Of a DNA stretch of 64,000 bases, positions 30,476 to 39,993 are shown in pieces. How positions within the stretch are numbered: the first letter of the stretch is position 1; each line of letters begins with the position of its first letter. Source of the DNA: Enhydrobacter sp. (lineage in GTDB: Bacteria; Pseudomonadota; Alphaproteobacteria; Reyranellales; Reyranellaceae). The position numbers and the translations under genes were made by a program. Below the pieces are notes generated by a model that saw only the letters and a list, made by a program, of their open reading frames with translations, was not told where the DNA came from and ran no database searches. The stretch lies in NCBI GenBank assembly GCA_025808875.1, contig CP075528.1:3408473-3472472 (forward strand). Direction: 5' to 3'.

Positions 30476-31189
30476 TCATAAGCATCGAGTCCCACGAACC
30501 GCGCCCGACGGTCCGTGGCGCGTACGGCACTCTCGGTGAGCTGGCGGCGGATGAAGTAGGGCTCCTTGTCATAGGACTGCTGCAATGCCTCCCACACCTG
30601 CTCCTGCCGGGCGTGGTCGGTGGTGACCGTGAAGGCCATCAGCTGCTCCAGGGTCATGCCGTCCTCGGCATAGATCCCCAGCAGCTTCTCGGAGACAGAT
30701 GCCAGGCGCAGCCGCTGCTTCACCACGGCGGGGGCGACGAAGAAGCGGGCGGCGATCTCCTCTTCGCCGGCACCCTGGTCGCGCAGCGTCTTGAAGGCGC
30801 GGAACTGGTCCAGCGGATGCAGGGCGACACGCTGGACATTCTCGGCCAGCGAATCCTCCTCCGCCGAGACCTCGACCGCCGGATCGCGCACGATGCAGGG
30901 GATCGGCGCCGTCTTCGAAAGGCGGTTCTGGTTCACCAAGCGCTCGAGTGCCCGGTACCGGCGGCCGCCGGCCGGGATCTCGAACATGCCGGTGTCGGCG
31001 CCCTCGGTATCGAGGACTGGCCGGACGTTGAGGCTCTGCAGCAGCCCACGACGGGCAATGTCCTCAGCCAGGTCCTCAATCGAGACGCCGGCCTTCAGAC
31101 GCCGCACGTTCGACTGACTGAGCACCAGCTTGTTGAAAGGGATGTCGCGCGAGGCGCTGAGGGTGATCTTCTGAACGGCCTTTGCCATG
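30463..31189 (-). pseudogene. ParB/RepB-type N-terminal fragment (plasmid-type)
   Basis: The frame from the ATG at 31189 encodes about 240 residues: DIPFNKLVLSQSNVRR, GGRRYRALERL (the ParB nuclease/CTPase box) and an HTH-like region (GAGEEEIAARFFVAPAVVKQRL). It matches the long ParB-like proteins of large alphaproteobacterial plasmids, which are usually far longer. It is cut off at the RTX junction near 30463. It suggests plasmid-derived DNA. Confidence 0.7.
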
Positions 31190-31528
31190 GGAAACACTCC
31201 GCGACGGACGGCCGGGAGACTTTCTTTCGACCTCCAATCCGTCATGGGATTTCCTGCGTCTCTCTCACTCTCTTCTTTCCTGCATGCGTGAACGTTCCTC
31301 GCAAAATTAAGCCGGTGCATCATCGAGACCAACGCTATCTAGATTCTCAGATCTTCACCCATGTAGGTCGCTGCTGACGGCTGATCCTTATCGTGGCCGG
31401 TGTCATCGGGCTTCCGTTGCCAATGGTCACTCGCACCAATTTTTTTAACGCTGCAACGCCGTTCGACCTACGACCAAGGGCGCGCCCCAATGGTCCCAGC
31501 TGAGAATGGTAAGCGGGAGCACCCAGGC
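31190..31528. other. Interval without a supported gene
   Basis: The 339 bases between the ParB fragment and the AbiEii remnant are less GC-rich. I see no reading frame with family resemblance and no clear terminator. Confidence 0.4.
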
Positions 31529-31860
31529 TCATTGCGATGTATTGCGATTTGCGACGTCTTGCAGACGCGCAATGGATGCTAGGACTTCGTCGAATTCAGG
31601 CGGAGCGCCGAAGATCATGCCCTTCGTGTTTGCGTAATCTCGGTGAAGCTGTTCCGCCATCTCCCTCGTGGGCATGATGGTGAAGGAGCCTGGCTTGGCG
31701 GAGACGAGATCGAAGTCCGTTCGATCGAAGAACATGCGGGCATGGCTGACGCAATCACTTGCAAGGGCAACATCAGCAGCCAATTGGCGGTGGCCAGGAA
31801 GAGATCGAGGCGATCTCGAGGCGGGGCAGCAATCACCTCTCGATAAGCTTCAACGGTCAC
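31529..31860 (-). pseudogene. AbiEii-type nucleotidyltransferase toxin, internally deleted and frameshifted
   Basis: The start TVEAYREVIAAPPRDRLDLFLATAN is typical of AbiEii toxins of type IV toxin-antitoxin systems. A frame change near 31780 then leads to the C-terminal end (FDRTDFDLVSAKPGSFTIMP, DYANTKGMIFG). The central catalytic region (GGTSLSK and the D-x-D) is missing. The toxin cannot be active. Confidence 0.6.
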
Positions 31861-32240
31861 GTCTTGCCCTCGCCCTCTGCCTTTGTGGAGATGAGCGAGC
31901 GTAAGAAATCCTGCATCCAGATGGGAAGGGCGGAGAGTCCGTGATGAAGATCCTTTTGGATTTCCGGCCCATGGTCTGGATCGGCGAAAAGCTTGCGCAG
32001 CCGACGGGTCACTCGGTCACGCTCCTCTGGGCTCGCCAGCACATCTTGCAGCCAATGAAGGGCCTGAACTACGCGCATGGCGGGTCGGCCTGCCCAATAG
32101 AGGCGGCTTGGTGCTGCCGGCTTGAAGTGGATTTCCTGCGCGCCGAGCTTGATCGGCTTCAGGCGGGCATCAGTCAGGACCTCGATGCGCGCCGGCACGG
32201 CAGTCGTCAAACCAAGATCGTTGGCTGCGGTCATGCCGTC
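31857..32240 (-). pseudogene. AbiEi-type antitoxin, N-terminus missing
   Basis: The frame shows AANDLGLTTAVPARIEVLTD, LGAQEIHFKPAAPSRLYWAG and LFADPDHGPEIQKDLHHG, the C-terminal antitoxin domain of DUF6088/AbiEi proteins. The N-terminal winged helix that binds DNA is not found upstream. The gene overlaps the toxin remnant by four bases, as in intact pairs. Confidence 0.6.
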
Positions 32241-32698
32241 GATGACAAATCGGGCCTGGTCTCGGTGAGTCACGGCTCGGATCGAGTTGCAGTGCCCGCC
32301 GGGCAAGACCGGCAACCTCACCCTGGTCATGAGAAACCGTTCGGGCGAATCCGTGAGGATTCGAAACACCTTCATCGACGGTGTTCCCGAAGACTCCTCC
32401 TACGACTACGCACCAAAGGGAGAATCGTACCGAACCAGTGGTCGTTTCACCCCGCGTGGCGGCGGCAACGAATACGGCCAACATGCCGCTCTGATGGGAA
32501 ATACGGTATTCGAGGAGGTTTGCGAGGGATCGGCGGAGAAACGTGAGCGGTATATGTCGATGCTGTCCGCAAACTCGCAATCGATACGCGACCGAAGCCA
32601 GCCCACGCCTCTCCGCTAGGGCCGGCGTCGACAACCCCGGTTGTGCAATTGGCCAGCAACAGGCCGCGTCGGGCATCCTCGCCGACGGCACGCCGGCT
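32241..32698. other. Interval without a supported gene
   Basis: About 460 bases separate the AbiEi remnant from the phage-like genes. A 110-codon plus-strand frame (32287-32619) is open but shows no family resemblance and no ribosome site. I regard it as unproven. Confidence 0.35.
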
Positions 32699-33148
32699 CT
32701 ACCATCCGCTTCGCTCGAAGCGCGCCAGCGGATCGTCGTCGTCCGGATCGTCGCGATAGGGCGGCGGCGGTGGCGGCCGCGGGCCGTTCGGCGGCTTGTT
32801 GATGACGAGCATCCAATCGTTCCTCGGGTCCGAAGGGTCGAGAATCATCAGCGGCGGCTCGCGGGGCGTCCGCGCCGGGGCGGCAGCGGGAGCGGGAGGG
32901 GGAGCGGGCTGGGCGGCGGGTGGCTCCGGCACGGTGGCCGGCGTGACGGCCGTGGTCTGCGGGTCGATCTCCCCATCGCCCCGCTCCGCCGCCACCCGGT
33001 CGATCAGCTCGCGCACCCGCGCGCACGCCTCCGGGTCGGCGGTCGCGGCGAACTCCTCCAGCACCTCGGCCAGGTAGTCGCCGGTGCCGAGGCCGGGCTC
33101 GCGCGCCAGCTCCAGGCGGTCGAGACGGCGGCGCAGGGCTCGAATCAT
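32699..33148 (-). CDS. Phage-associated protein with helical start and proline-rich middle
   Basis: The product has 149 residues. A helical N-terminus (MIRALRRRLDRLELA) is followed by an acidic helical stretch, a Pro/Ala-rich linker and a charged end with DDPDDDDP. The ATG overlaps the stop of the DUF5681-like gene. Such proteins accompany terminase genes in alphaproteobacterial prophages. Specific function is unknown. Confidence 0.5.
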   Translation of the reverse strand: MIRALRRRLDRLELAREPGLGTGDYLAEVLEEFAATADPEACARVRELIDRVAAERGDGEIDPQTTAVTPATVPEPPAAQPAPPPAPAAAPARTPREPPLMILDPSDPRNDWMLVINKPPNGPRPPPPPPYRDDPDDDDPLARFERSGW

Positions 33149-33588
33149 CGCTTCGTCGCCTTCTCCAGCGCCTTCCGGAGCCGCGCCTTCCGGGCATCGC
33201 TCGCCTCGATCTTGTCGATGCGCTCCTCGACGCCGACGAACTGGATCGTCTGGCGGATGGCCGCCAGGTTGGCCATCAGCTCCTGCGCCTCGCTGGTCCT
33301 GATGCACCGCCCGGCGAGCGCCCGCATCACCTCGTTCTGCGCGCTCAGAACGTCGGCCATGGTCCTGACCTCGCTGAAGTCGAACTCGACCTCCTCGCCG
33401 CGCGGGCGCGCATTCATGCCCTTCAGGGCGTCGAAGGCCCAGCGGCTCCGGCCTTCCAGCTCCTTGTCGAGGATCGCCGCCGCGAGCTGCGGCCAGTCGC
33501 TGCGCAGATGCTCCTTCATCAGGGTCGACCAGTTCCGGCTGCCCTTGATGCGGCCCTTGCCGTGCGTGTTGCCGATCTGAAAGGTCAT
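33145..33588 (-). CDS. DUF5681-like phage-associated protein
   Basis: The product has 147 residues. It opens with GNTHGKGRIKGSRNW, like the G-x-P-K-G-S-R-N start of DUF5681 proteins found beside phage terminase genes. The rest is helical and charged (SDARKARLRKALEKATKR at the end). It is divergent from the terminase fragment, with 240 bases between the starts. It may act like a small terminase subunit or DNA-binding packaging factor, but this is not established. Confidence 0.5.
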   Translation of the reverse strand: MTFQIGNTHGKGRIKGSRNWSTLMKEHLRSDWPQLAAAILDKELEGRSRWAFDALKGMNARPRGEEVEFDFSEVRTMADVLSAQNEVMRALAGRCIRTSEAQELMANLAAIRQTIQFVGVEERIDKIEASDARKARLRKALEKATKR

Positions 33589-33827
33589 GTCGTCCTCCGG
33601 TGGTTGATGAGGGCGCGACAATGAGCCGACGACGAGCCGGAATCGAATTTGGTTCACCGCCCGCGAAATTCTCGTGGAGATTCAAGGGAAGAATCCGACC
33701 CGGTGAACCAGATTGGGAATCCGCCGCGCACGCGGATAGCCTGCCCGGCATGGTCGACGATTTCCCTCTTCCCTCCGGGCGCTTCGCAAGCGCACCCGCT
33801 GTCAGATCCGTGTCTGATTCGTGTCAG

Positions 33828-34592
33828 ATGACACGGGAGCTCATCGCGGAGCTTCGGCAGGCGCCGCCCGCTTCGCTCGCGCCAGCGCGCTCGATCCTCG
33901 CCGAGAAGGCCGGCGGTCCCGGCGGCACGTCGCGGCTCGCGTCGTTCTATCCCGACACGGGCCCGCTGCGGCGCGAGCTCTACGTCAAGCATCTCCGGTT
34001 CTTCCGCCTCGGCCGCACGGTCCGCGAGCGGATGATGCTGGCCGCCAACCGCATCGGCAAGACCGAGGGCATCGGCGGCTACGAGACGACGCTGCATCTC
34101 ATCGGGCTTTATCCGCACTGGTGGGAAGGCCGCCGCTTCGACAAGCCGATCCGCGCCTGGGTCGCCGGCCGGACCTCGATCACCACGCGCGACATCGTGC
34201 AGGCCAAGCTGCTCGGCCGGCCGACCCTGCGCGGCGGACGCAAGACGTTCGACGGCTCGGGCCTGATCCCCGGCCACCTGATCGAGCGGGTGAGCTGGCG
34301 CCACGGCATCGCCGATTTCGCCGACACGGTGAGCGTGCGCCATGCCGGCGGCGGCACCTCGCTGCTGCAGTTCAAGTCCTACGAGCAGGGCCGCACCGCC
34401 TTCGAGGGCACCGAGCAGGACGTGATCTGGCTCGACGAGGAGCCCTCGCTCGCCGTCTACACCGAGTGCGTCGTGCGCACCATGACGACCGACGGCATCG
34501 TCTACGTCACCTTCACCCCGCTCCAGGGCATGAGCGAGGTCGTCATGCTGTTCCTCGACGCCCGCCCGGAGCTCCAGGTGGTGGAGGAATGA
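33828..34592 (+). pseudogene. Phage terminase large subunit, ATPase part only
   Basis: The frame gives 254 residues with a Walker A-like AANRIGKTEG, the TTLHLIGLYPHWW segment, a Walker B VIWLDEEP and a coupling-motif-like VTFTPLQG, the ATPase half of a DNA-packaging terminase. The nuclease half is missing; the frame stops where the palindrome at 34609-34647 begins. The prophage is therefore reduced to a remnant. Conserved ATPase motifs suggest loss was not ancient. Confidence 0.7.
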
Positions 34593-34608
34593 GTGACCTG
34601 CATCAACC

Positions 34609-34647
34609 CCTTCCTCCCCTTGGCGGGCTCCGCCAAGGGGAGGAAGG
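34609..34647. repeat. Intergenic palindrome (18-bp arms)
   Basis: The arms at 34609-34626 and 34630-34647 are exact reverse complements around a GCT loop and contain CTCCCC/GGGGAG and GGCGG/CCGCC. The sequence type (TCCTCCCC...GGGGAGGA) recurs at 41867-41901 and 45002-45124. No gene lies between this and the histidine kinase start at 34847. Confidence 0.75.
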
Positions 34648-34846
34648 CTCTGAGCCGATGATCCGCGCTTCCGTCGACGCCACCTGGGACGACGCCCCGC
34701 ATCCCGATCCACCACCGTCGCGAGACGTGCACCCTCCTATCGGAGTGGGAATTCGCATCGTACAATGCGCCAAACCGACGGTACCGGGGAGGCGGCTCCC
34801 CGGCGAGTCCCGCGGTCCAGGCGTCGCTGCCCAACATGGGTGTGGC

Positions 34847-37474
34847 ATGGCGGACAAGCTATCGGTGCTGGCGAGCATCGCCTCCGACTGGTGGTGGGAG
34901 ATGGACGCGAACCTGCGGTTCACCTTCTTCTCCGACCGTTTCGCCGAGGTCTTCGGCGTGTCCACGACGGCGCTGGTCGGCAAGCTGCGCACGGACGTGC
35001 CGCGCACCGACTACGAGGATCCGTCGTGGCGCCGCCATCTCGACGATCTCGACAACCGCCGGCCCTTCCGGGACTTCGAGACCAGCTTCGTCGACGCGCG
35101 CGGCCGGTCGCGCCCGGTCAAGATCAGCGGCATGCCGCTGTTCGGCGCCGACGGCACGTTCGAGGGCTATATCGGCGTCGGCCACGACCTGACCGAGCTG
35201 CGCGAACGCGAGCAGGAGGCCGTACTCGAGGCGCACAAGCTCGAGTCGATCCTGCAGAACATCGACCAGGGCGTCGTCCTGCTCGACAGGAACCTGCGGG
35301 TCGCCGCCTACAACCGCCGGCTCGTCGAATGGCTCGAGCTCGAGGGTGCCGGCTACGGGCGCGGCGCCTCCTACGTCGACATCGTGCGGCGGCTCGCCGA
35401 GCGCGGCGAGTTCGGCACGGAGGAGGTCGAGGCCGCCGTCGCCGCGCGCGTGGCGCTGGTGCGCGCGGGGCAGCGGTTCGAGGGCGAGCGGCGGCGGCGC
35501 GACGGGCGGATCCTCTCCGTCGTCTTCAATCCGCTGCCCGAGGGCGGCGGGGTCATGACCTACTCGGACGTCACCGAGGCGCGACGGCGCGAGGAGCGGC
35601 TGGCGCGCAGCGAGGAAAACTTCCGCTACCGCTTCCGCAACCTGCCCCTGCCGCAATGGGTCTACCACCGCGAGACGCTCCGGTTCCTCGAGGTCAACGA
35701 CCCGGCGATCGCCAGGTACGGCTACAGCCACGACGAGTTCCTCGCCATGACGATCGAGGACATCCGTCCCCCGGAAGAGATCCCGAAGTTGCGCGAATGG
35801 CTGACGCCCGAGCGCCTGCCCCTCTTCCACACCACCGAATGGCGGCACCTCACCAGGGACGGCCGCACGCTGGAAGTCGAGGTCTATCTGCGCGACATCG
35901 ACTTCGAGGGCGCGCCGGCGCGCATCGCGCTCATCATCGACGTCACCGCGAGGAAGGAGGCCGAGCGGCTGAGCCAGCGGCTGGTCGAGACGTCGCAGGA
36001 CCTGATCTTCATCACCGACAGCTACGGCCGCTTCCTTCTCGTCGGCCCGAGCGTCGGTCGTCTCCTCGGCTGGACGCCGGAGGAGATGGTCGGCCGCAGC
36101 GGCGCCGACTTCAGCCATCCGGACGACCTCGAGGCGACGCGGGAGGTGATGCGCCGGTCGCGGCGCGGCCATCACGTCGCCAACTTCCGCGCCCGCTACC
36201 TGCACAAGGACGGCCGTGCGATCCCGTTCGTCTGGACGGGCGTGTGGTCGCACGCCGACCGTCGCCACTATTTCGTCGGCCGCGACGTCTCCGAGATCGA
36301 CCGCACCGAGGCCCAGTTGCGGCAGGCGCAGAAGATGGAGGCGGTCGGCCAGCTCACCGGCGGCGTCGCGCACGACTTCAACAACATCCTCATGGTCATC
36401 CTGGCCAACGTCGAGGCGCTGCGCGAGCATCCGCGGCTGCCCGACGAACTCGGCGCGCAGATCGAGGGAATCGACCGCGCCGCCCAGCGCGCCGCCGACC
36501 TGACCCGTCAGCTCCTGGCGTTCTCGCGGCGCCAGGCGCTGCGGCCGCGCCGGACCGACGTCAACGCGCTGGTGGCCAGCACCGCCGGATTGATGCGCCG
36601 TGCGCTCGGCGAGGCGATCGAGATCGAGACCGACCTGACCGCCGGCATCTGGTCCATCGAGGTCGACCGCGGCCAGCTCCAGTCGGCGCTGGTCAACATC
36701 TGCATCAACGCCCGCGACGCCATGCCCGACGGCGGCAGGCTGCTGATCGAGACCCGCAACGTCGTGCTCGACCGCGATTATGCCCTGAACCACATGGATG
36801 CGGCCGAGGGCGAGCACGTCATGATCGCGCTGACCGACACCGGCACCGGCATCGCGCCGGAAATCCTCGACAAGGTCTTCGAGCCGTTCTTCACCACCAA
36901 GGACGTCGGCCAGGGGACCGGGCTCGGGCTGAGCATGGTCTACGGCTTCGTGCGCCAGTCGCATGGCCATGTCAGGATCTACAGCGAGCCTGGGCACGGC
37001 ACCTCCATCCGGATCTACCTGCCGCGAAACAGCGGCCGCGAGGCGGCCGACGAAGTCGTCCAGCGGCCCGCCCTGCCGCGCGGCAGCGAGCGCGTCCTGG
37101 TCGTCGAGGACGACCCGCAGGTCCGCGAGACGGTGGCATCGCAGGTGCGTTCGCTCGGCTACGACGTCAGCGAGGCCTCCGACGGGGCGGCGGCGCTGGC
37201 CCTGCTCGACGCCGCCGACCGTCCGGTCGATCTCATGCTCACCGACGTCGTGATGCCGGGCCAGATGAACGGCCGCTCGCTGGCCGACGAAGTGGCGCGC
37301 CGCTGGCCCGGCACCCGCCTCGTCTTCATGTCGGGCTACACGGAGAGCGCCATCGTCCACCACGGGCGCCTCGACCCCGGCGTCGTGCTGCTGAGCAAGC
37401 CGTTCCGCCGCCAGGAGCTGGCCGAAACGCTGCGCCGGGTTCTCGACGAGCCCAGGCCGAGGGTCGGGGCCTAG
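34847..37474 (+). CDS. Hybrid histidine kinase with four PAS domains and C-terminal receiver
   Basis: The product has 875 residues and no membrane segment, so it is a cytoplasmic sensor. PAS-like domains are at about 1-115, 125-235, 245-370 and 380-490. The dimerisation/phosphoacceptor region has VAHDFNNILM (His near 509), followed by an ATPase domain with NICINARDAM (N box), DTGTGIA and GTGLGLSMV. The receiver at about 755-870 has VVEDD and LMLTDVVMPG with the phospho-Asp. This is the soluble, multi-PAS hybrid kinase type common in Alphaproteobacteria. The signal is unknown; no haem- or flavin-specific residue pattern is evident. Confidence 0.88.
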   Translation: MADKLSVLASIASDWWWEMDANLRFTFFSDRFAEVFGVSTTALVGKLRTDVPRTDYEDPSWRRHLDDLDNRRPFRDFETSFVDARGRSRPVKISGMPLFGADGTFEGYIGVGHDLTELREREQEAVLEAHKLESILQNIDQGVVLLDRNLRVAAYNRRLVEWLELEGAGYGRGASYVDIVRRLAERGEFGTEEVEAAVAARVALVRAGQRFEGERRRRDGRILSVVFNPLPEGGGVMTYSDVTEARRREERLARSEENFRYRFRNLPLPQWVYHRETLRFLEVNDPAIARYGYSHDEFLAMTIEDIRPPEEIPKLREWLTPERLPLFHTTEWRHLTRDGRTLEVEVYLRDIDFEGAPARIALIIDVTARKEAERLSQRLVETSQDLIFITDSYGRFLLVGPSVGRLLGWTPEEMVGRSGADFSHPDDLEATREVMRRSRRGHHVANFRARYLHKDGRAIPFVWTGVWSHADRRHYFVGRDVSEIDRTEAQLRQAQKMEAVGQLTGGVAHDFNNILMVILANVEALREHPRLPDELGAQIEGIDRAAQRAADLTRQLLAFSRRQALRPRRTDVNALVASTAGLMRRALGEAIEIETDLTAGIWSIEVDRGQLQSALVNICINARDAMPDGGRLLIETRNVVLDRDYALNHMDAAEGEHVMIALTDTGTGIAPEILDKVFEPFFTTKDVGQGTGLGLSMVYGFVRQSHGHVRIYSEPGHGTSIRIYLPRNSGREAADEVVQRPALPRGSERVLVVEDDPQVRETVASQVRSLGYDVSEASDGAAALALLDAADRPVDLMLTDVVMPGQMNGRSLADEVARRWPGTRLVFMSGYTESAIVHHGRLDPGVVLLSKPFRRQELAETLRRVLDEPRPRVGA

Positions 37475-37629
37475 CGTGGAACGTAGGGCGTGGGCGGAAG
37501 GCCGACATTGGCCTCGCCGCGATTGCCGGTGCGCGAGGCATAACGCCCGTCGGCGCCCGGCGCGTCCGCGCAGGCGGCAAGGCCGATCGTCGCCAGAACA
37601 GCCAGTACCAGGACGCCCGCCCTCGCCAT
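37471..37629 (-). CDS. Small putative lipoprotein
   Basis: The product has 52 residues. LVLAVLATIGLAAC is a lipobox at the end of a short hydrophobic signal; the mature part is about 33 residues, rich in Gly, Arg and Pro. It converges on the histidine kinase gene with a four-base overlap. Function is unknown. Confidence 0.5.
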   Translation of the reverse strand: MARAGVLVLAVLATIGLAACADAPGADGRYASRTGNRGEANVGLPPTPYVPR

Positions 37630-37649
37630 CGTGCCTCCCTCCGCCGTCT

Positions 37650-38423
37650 CTATGTGCGAGCGTCGAGGAAACGGCGCAAGAGCGCCGCGCATTCACGATC
37701 GTGCGAGAACGGCAGGCCGTGCCGGGCGTGGCCGATCACGTGAAGCTCCGCGCGGGGCAGCAGGCGATGCAGCTCGGCCATCACCGGCACGGGGATGAAG
37801 GGACTCGCGTCGGGGTGCAGCAGGAGGACGGGGCAGGCGACGCCGCCGAGGCGCGGCGTGAGGTCGGCGCCCACGAGGACCGACAGCGCGTTGAGGATCG
37901 AGTGCGGCGGCCACGCCTCCTGCTGGGCGGCGAACCAGGCGCGGCGCTCCGGCGTGAGCGCGCCGTCATGGAAGCGGTCGCGCATGAACGTGTCGGACCA
38001 CACCTTGACGCCCCGCTCGAGCTCGCTGCGCCAGGCCTTCACGCCCTGGATCGAGGCGCCGAGATGGGCGCCGTTGCTGACGGTGAGCGTGGCGACGCGA
38101 CCGGGACGCGCCAGCGCCGCGGCGAGTGCGATCGTGCCGCCGATCGATTCGCCGACGAGATGGAAGCGCGCCAGGCCGGTGGCGTCGGCGACGGCGAACA
38201 CGTCGTCGACCAGCTGCTCCATCGACCATCGCGCGTCGGGCGGCGGCACCGTCGAGCGGCCGCAGCCGCGCATGTCGAAGGTCACGATCCGGTGCGCATC
38301 GATCAGGGCCGGCAACCACCCCGCCCAGATGCCCGCGCTGCCGCCGATCCCGTGATGGAACAGGATCGGCAGCCGCTCGGATTGCCACGGCGCACGATGG
38401 TCGACGACCTCGTGATGCAGCAT
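37650..38423 (-). CDS. Alpha/beta hydrolase
   Basis: The product has 257 residues. It shows the LFHHGIGGSAGIW oxyanion region, the DMRGCGRS strand, the nucleophile elbow GESIGG and a late HARHGLPF catalytic His. It resembles 3-oxoadipate enol-lactonase-type hydrolases, but substrate cannot be fixed. It lies three bases after a Bug-type receptor gene, suggesting a joint role in uptake and breakdown of an ester or lactone. Confidence 0.83.
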   Translation of the reverse strand: MLHHEVVDHRAPWQSERLPILFHHGIGGSAGIWAGWLPALIDAHRIVTFDMRGCGRSTVPPPDARWSMEQLVDDVFAVADATGLARFHLVGESIGGTIALAAALARPGRVATLTVSNGAHLGASIQGVKAWRSELERGVKVWSDTFMRDRFHDGALTPERRAWFAAQQEAWPPHSILNALSVLVGADLTPRLGGVACPVLLLHPDASPFIPVPVMAELHRLLPRAELHVIGHARHGLPFSHDRECAALLRRFLDART

Positions 38424-38426
38424 CGG

Positions 38427-39395
38427 TCAGTCGGCACGCATGCCGGCGGCCTGGATGACCTCCTGCCACTTCCTGCGATCGGCCGCGATGGTCGCCTTGA
38501 GCTGCTCGGGCGAGCCGATCACGGTGTCGATGCCGCTTTCGACGAAGCGCTTCTGCACCTCGGGCTTGGCGACGGCGGCGCGCAGGATCCGGTTCCACGC
38601 CCCGGTGAGGTCGGCCGACAGCCCGCGCGGCCCGAAGATGGCGAACCAGTTCACCACTTCGTAGCCCGGCACGAATGTCGACAGCAGCGGCAGGTCGGGG
38701 AACAGCGGCGACGGCCGCGGCGAGCCGAAGGCGATCGGGATCAGGTTCTTGCCGCCGATCTGGCCGAGGAACTCCGGCATGTTGCCGAACATGATGTCGC
38801 AGTTGCCGGCGACGATGTCCTGGATGGCGGGCGCGCCGCCGCGATAGGGCACGTGCAGCAGGTTGACGCCGGCGAGCTTCTTGAACAGCTCGCCCGCCAG
38901 GTGCTGCGACGTGCCGTTGCCCGCCGAGGCGTAGGAGATTCGGCCGGGGTTCTTCTTCGCTTCCTCGATCAGTTCGGGCACCGTGCGGAACTTCACGTGC
39001 TTGCCGAACACCAGCATGTTGTAGACGCCGGCGACGTTGGCGATCGGCGTCAGGTCGGTGTCGACGTTGATCGGCAGCTTCTGGCCGGGCATGACCGGCG
39101 AGACGCACATCGCCGCCATGGCGGCGAGACCGACCGTGCGGCCGTCGGGCGCGGCGTTGGCCACGGTCTCGTTAGCGATGAAGCCGCTCGCTCCCGACTT
39201 GGTCTCGACGATGACGTTGTGTCCCACCTCGGGCTTGGCCGCCTCGGCCAGGATGCGGCACAGCAAATCGGCCGTGCCGCCCGGCGGGAAGCCGCACAGG
39301 ATCCGGGCATCGCCCGGGATCTTCTGCGCCCATGCCGGCAAAGCCGCCGTTGCGCCGAACGCGGCACCCACTCCAACGAAAGTCCTACGCTTCAT
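38427..39395 (-). CDS. Bug-family tripartite tricarboxylate transporter receptor
   Basis: The product has 322 residues from the ATG at 39395. A signal sequence (KRRTFVGVGAAFGATAALPAWAQ, with twin-Arg look) is followed by LCGFPPGGTADLLCR, and GNGTSQHLAGELFK and the VPYRGGAPAIQDI segment are hallmarks of Bug (TctC) receptors. It would bind a carboxylated solute in the periplasm. No TctA/TctB permease genes are in the window, which is common for Bug proteins. Confidence 0.9.
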   Translation of the reverse strand: MKRRTFVGVGAAFGATAALPAWAQKIPGDARILCGFPPGGTADLLCRILAEAAKPEVGHNVIVETKSGASGFIANETVANAAPDGRTVGLAAMAAMCVSPVMPGQKLPINVDTDLTPIANVAGVYNMLVFGKHVKFRTVPELIEEAKKNPGRISYASAGNGTSQHLAGELFKKLAGVNLLHVPYRGGAPAIQDIVAGNCDIMFGNMPEFLGQIGGKNLIPIAFGSPRPSPLFPDLPLLSTFVPGYEVVNWFAIFGPRGLSADLTGAWNRILRAAVAKPEVQKRFVESGIDTVIGSPEQLKATIAADRRKWQEVIQAAGMRAD

Positions 39396-39437
39396 GACTG
39401 ATCCTTCCTCTACGCTACTGCGCACACACGCTTGCCC

Positions 39438-39764
39438 CTACTTCACCGACGAATAGGCCGTCGGCACCAGGAACTGGCTCGCCACATTGGCGACGATCGC
39501 GCCGTCCTTCTCGGTCTCGGCCCGCTTGGAGATCCATTCCGGATCGGCCTGGAAGGCGTTCCATTTCTTCTCGCGGTCGGCGAGCGACTCCCAGGCGAGC
39601 AGGTAGATGAGCTCCTGGTTGGATTCGCCGACCAGGGTCGTCCAGAAGCCGGCCTGCTTGATGCCGTGCTTCTCCCAAATCTTGAGAGTGATCGTTTCGA
39701 AGCGCTTCTGCAGCGCCGGCAGACGGCCCGGAATGCAGCGGTAGATGCGAAGTTCGTAGATCAT
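39438..39764 (-). CDS. NIPSNAP-family protein
   Basis: The product has 108 residues. MIYELRIYRCIPGRLPALQKRF and the WESLADREKKWNAFQADPEW segment are typical of bacterial NIPSNAP ferredoxin-like proteins. GGAGGAGG lies just before the ATG. These small proteins often accompany catabolic genes; their biochemical role is undefined. It is 42 bases before the Bug receptor gene in the same direction. Confidence 0.85.
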   Translation of the reverse strand: MIYELRIYRCIPGRLPALQKRFETITLKIWEKHGIKQAGFWTTLVGESNQELIYLLAWESLADREKKWNAFQADPEWISKRAETEKDGAIVANVASQFLVPTAYSSVK

Positions 39765-39993
39765 CGTTTCCTCCTCCTGGTGGCTGAAGCGCAGCGTGGC
39801 GGCCGACGACCTTGGGATGTCGTGCCACTGCCCGGCTTCACTTCGACAATGTTTCCTCCGGTACAAGGAAAAGCTTAGCCTCCGCGGATGCGGCCGAACA
39901 GGCGCCCTCCCATCGCCCGGCGAAAGATGCGCCGGTTCGGGAGCACGAGGCTTCGTGTATGACTGGCGCTTTCGAGGAACCGGGCGATGGCAC

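Noticed and set aside
30463..31189. ParB and ThiF together as a complete PRTRC cassette
   Set aside because: The ParB fragment resembles plasmid partition proteins, is truncated and on the opposite strand, and other PRTRC genes are not evident.
32287..32619. 110-codon plus-strand ORF
   Set aside because: No ribosome site, no family resemblance, and it lies in rearranged DNA.
33821..37743. Very long plus-strand frames spanning the terminase fragment and histidine kinase
   Set aside because: Only the kinase frame from 34847 has domain motifs; the upstream extension and the other frame are low-complexity Arg/Ala shadows.
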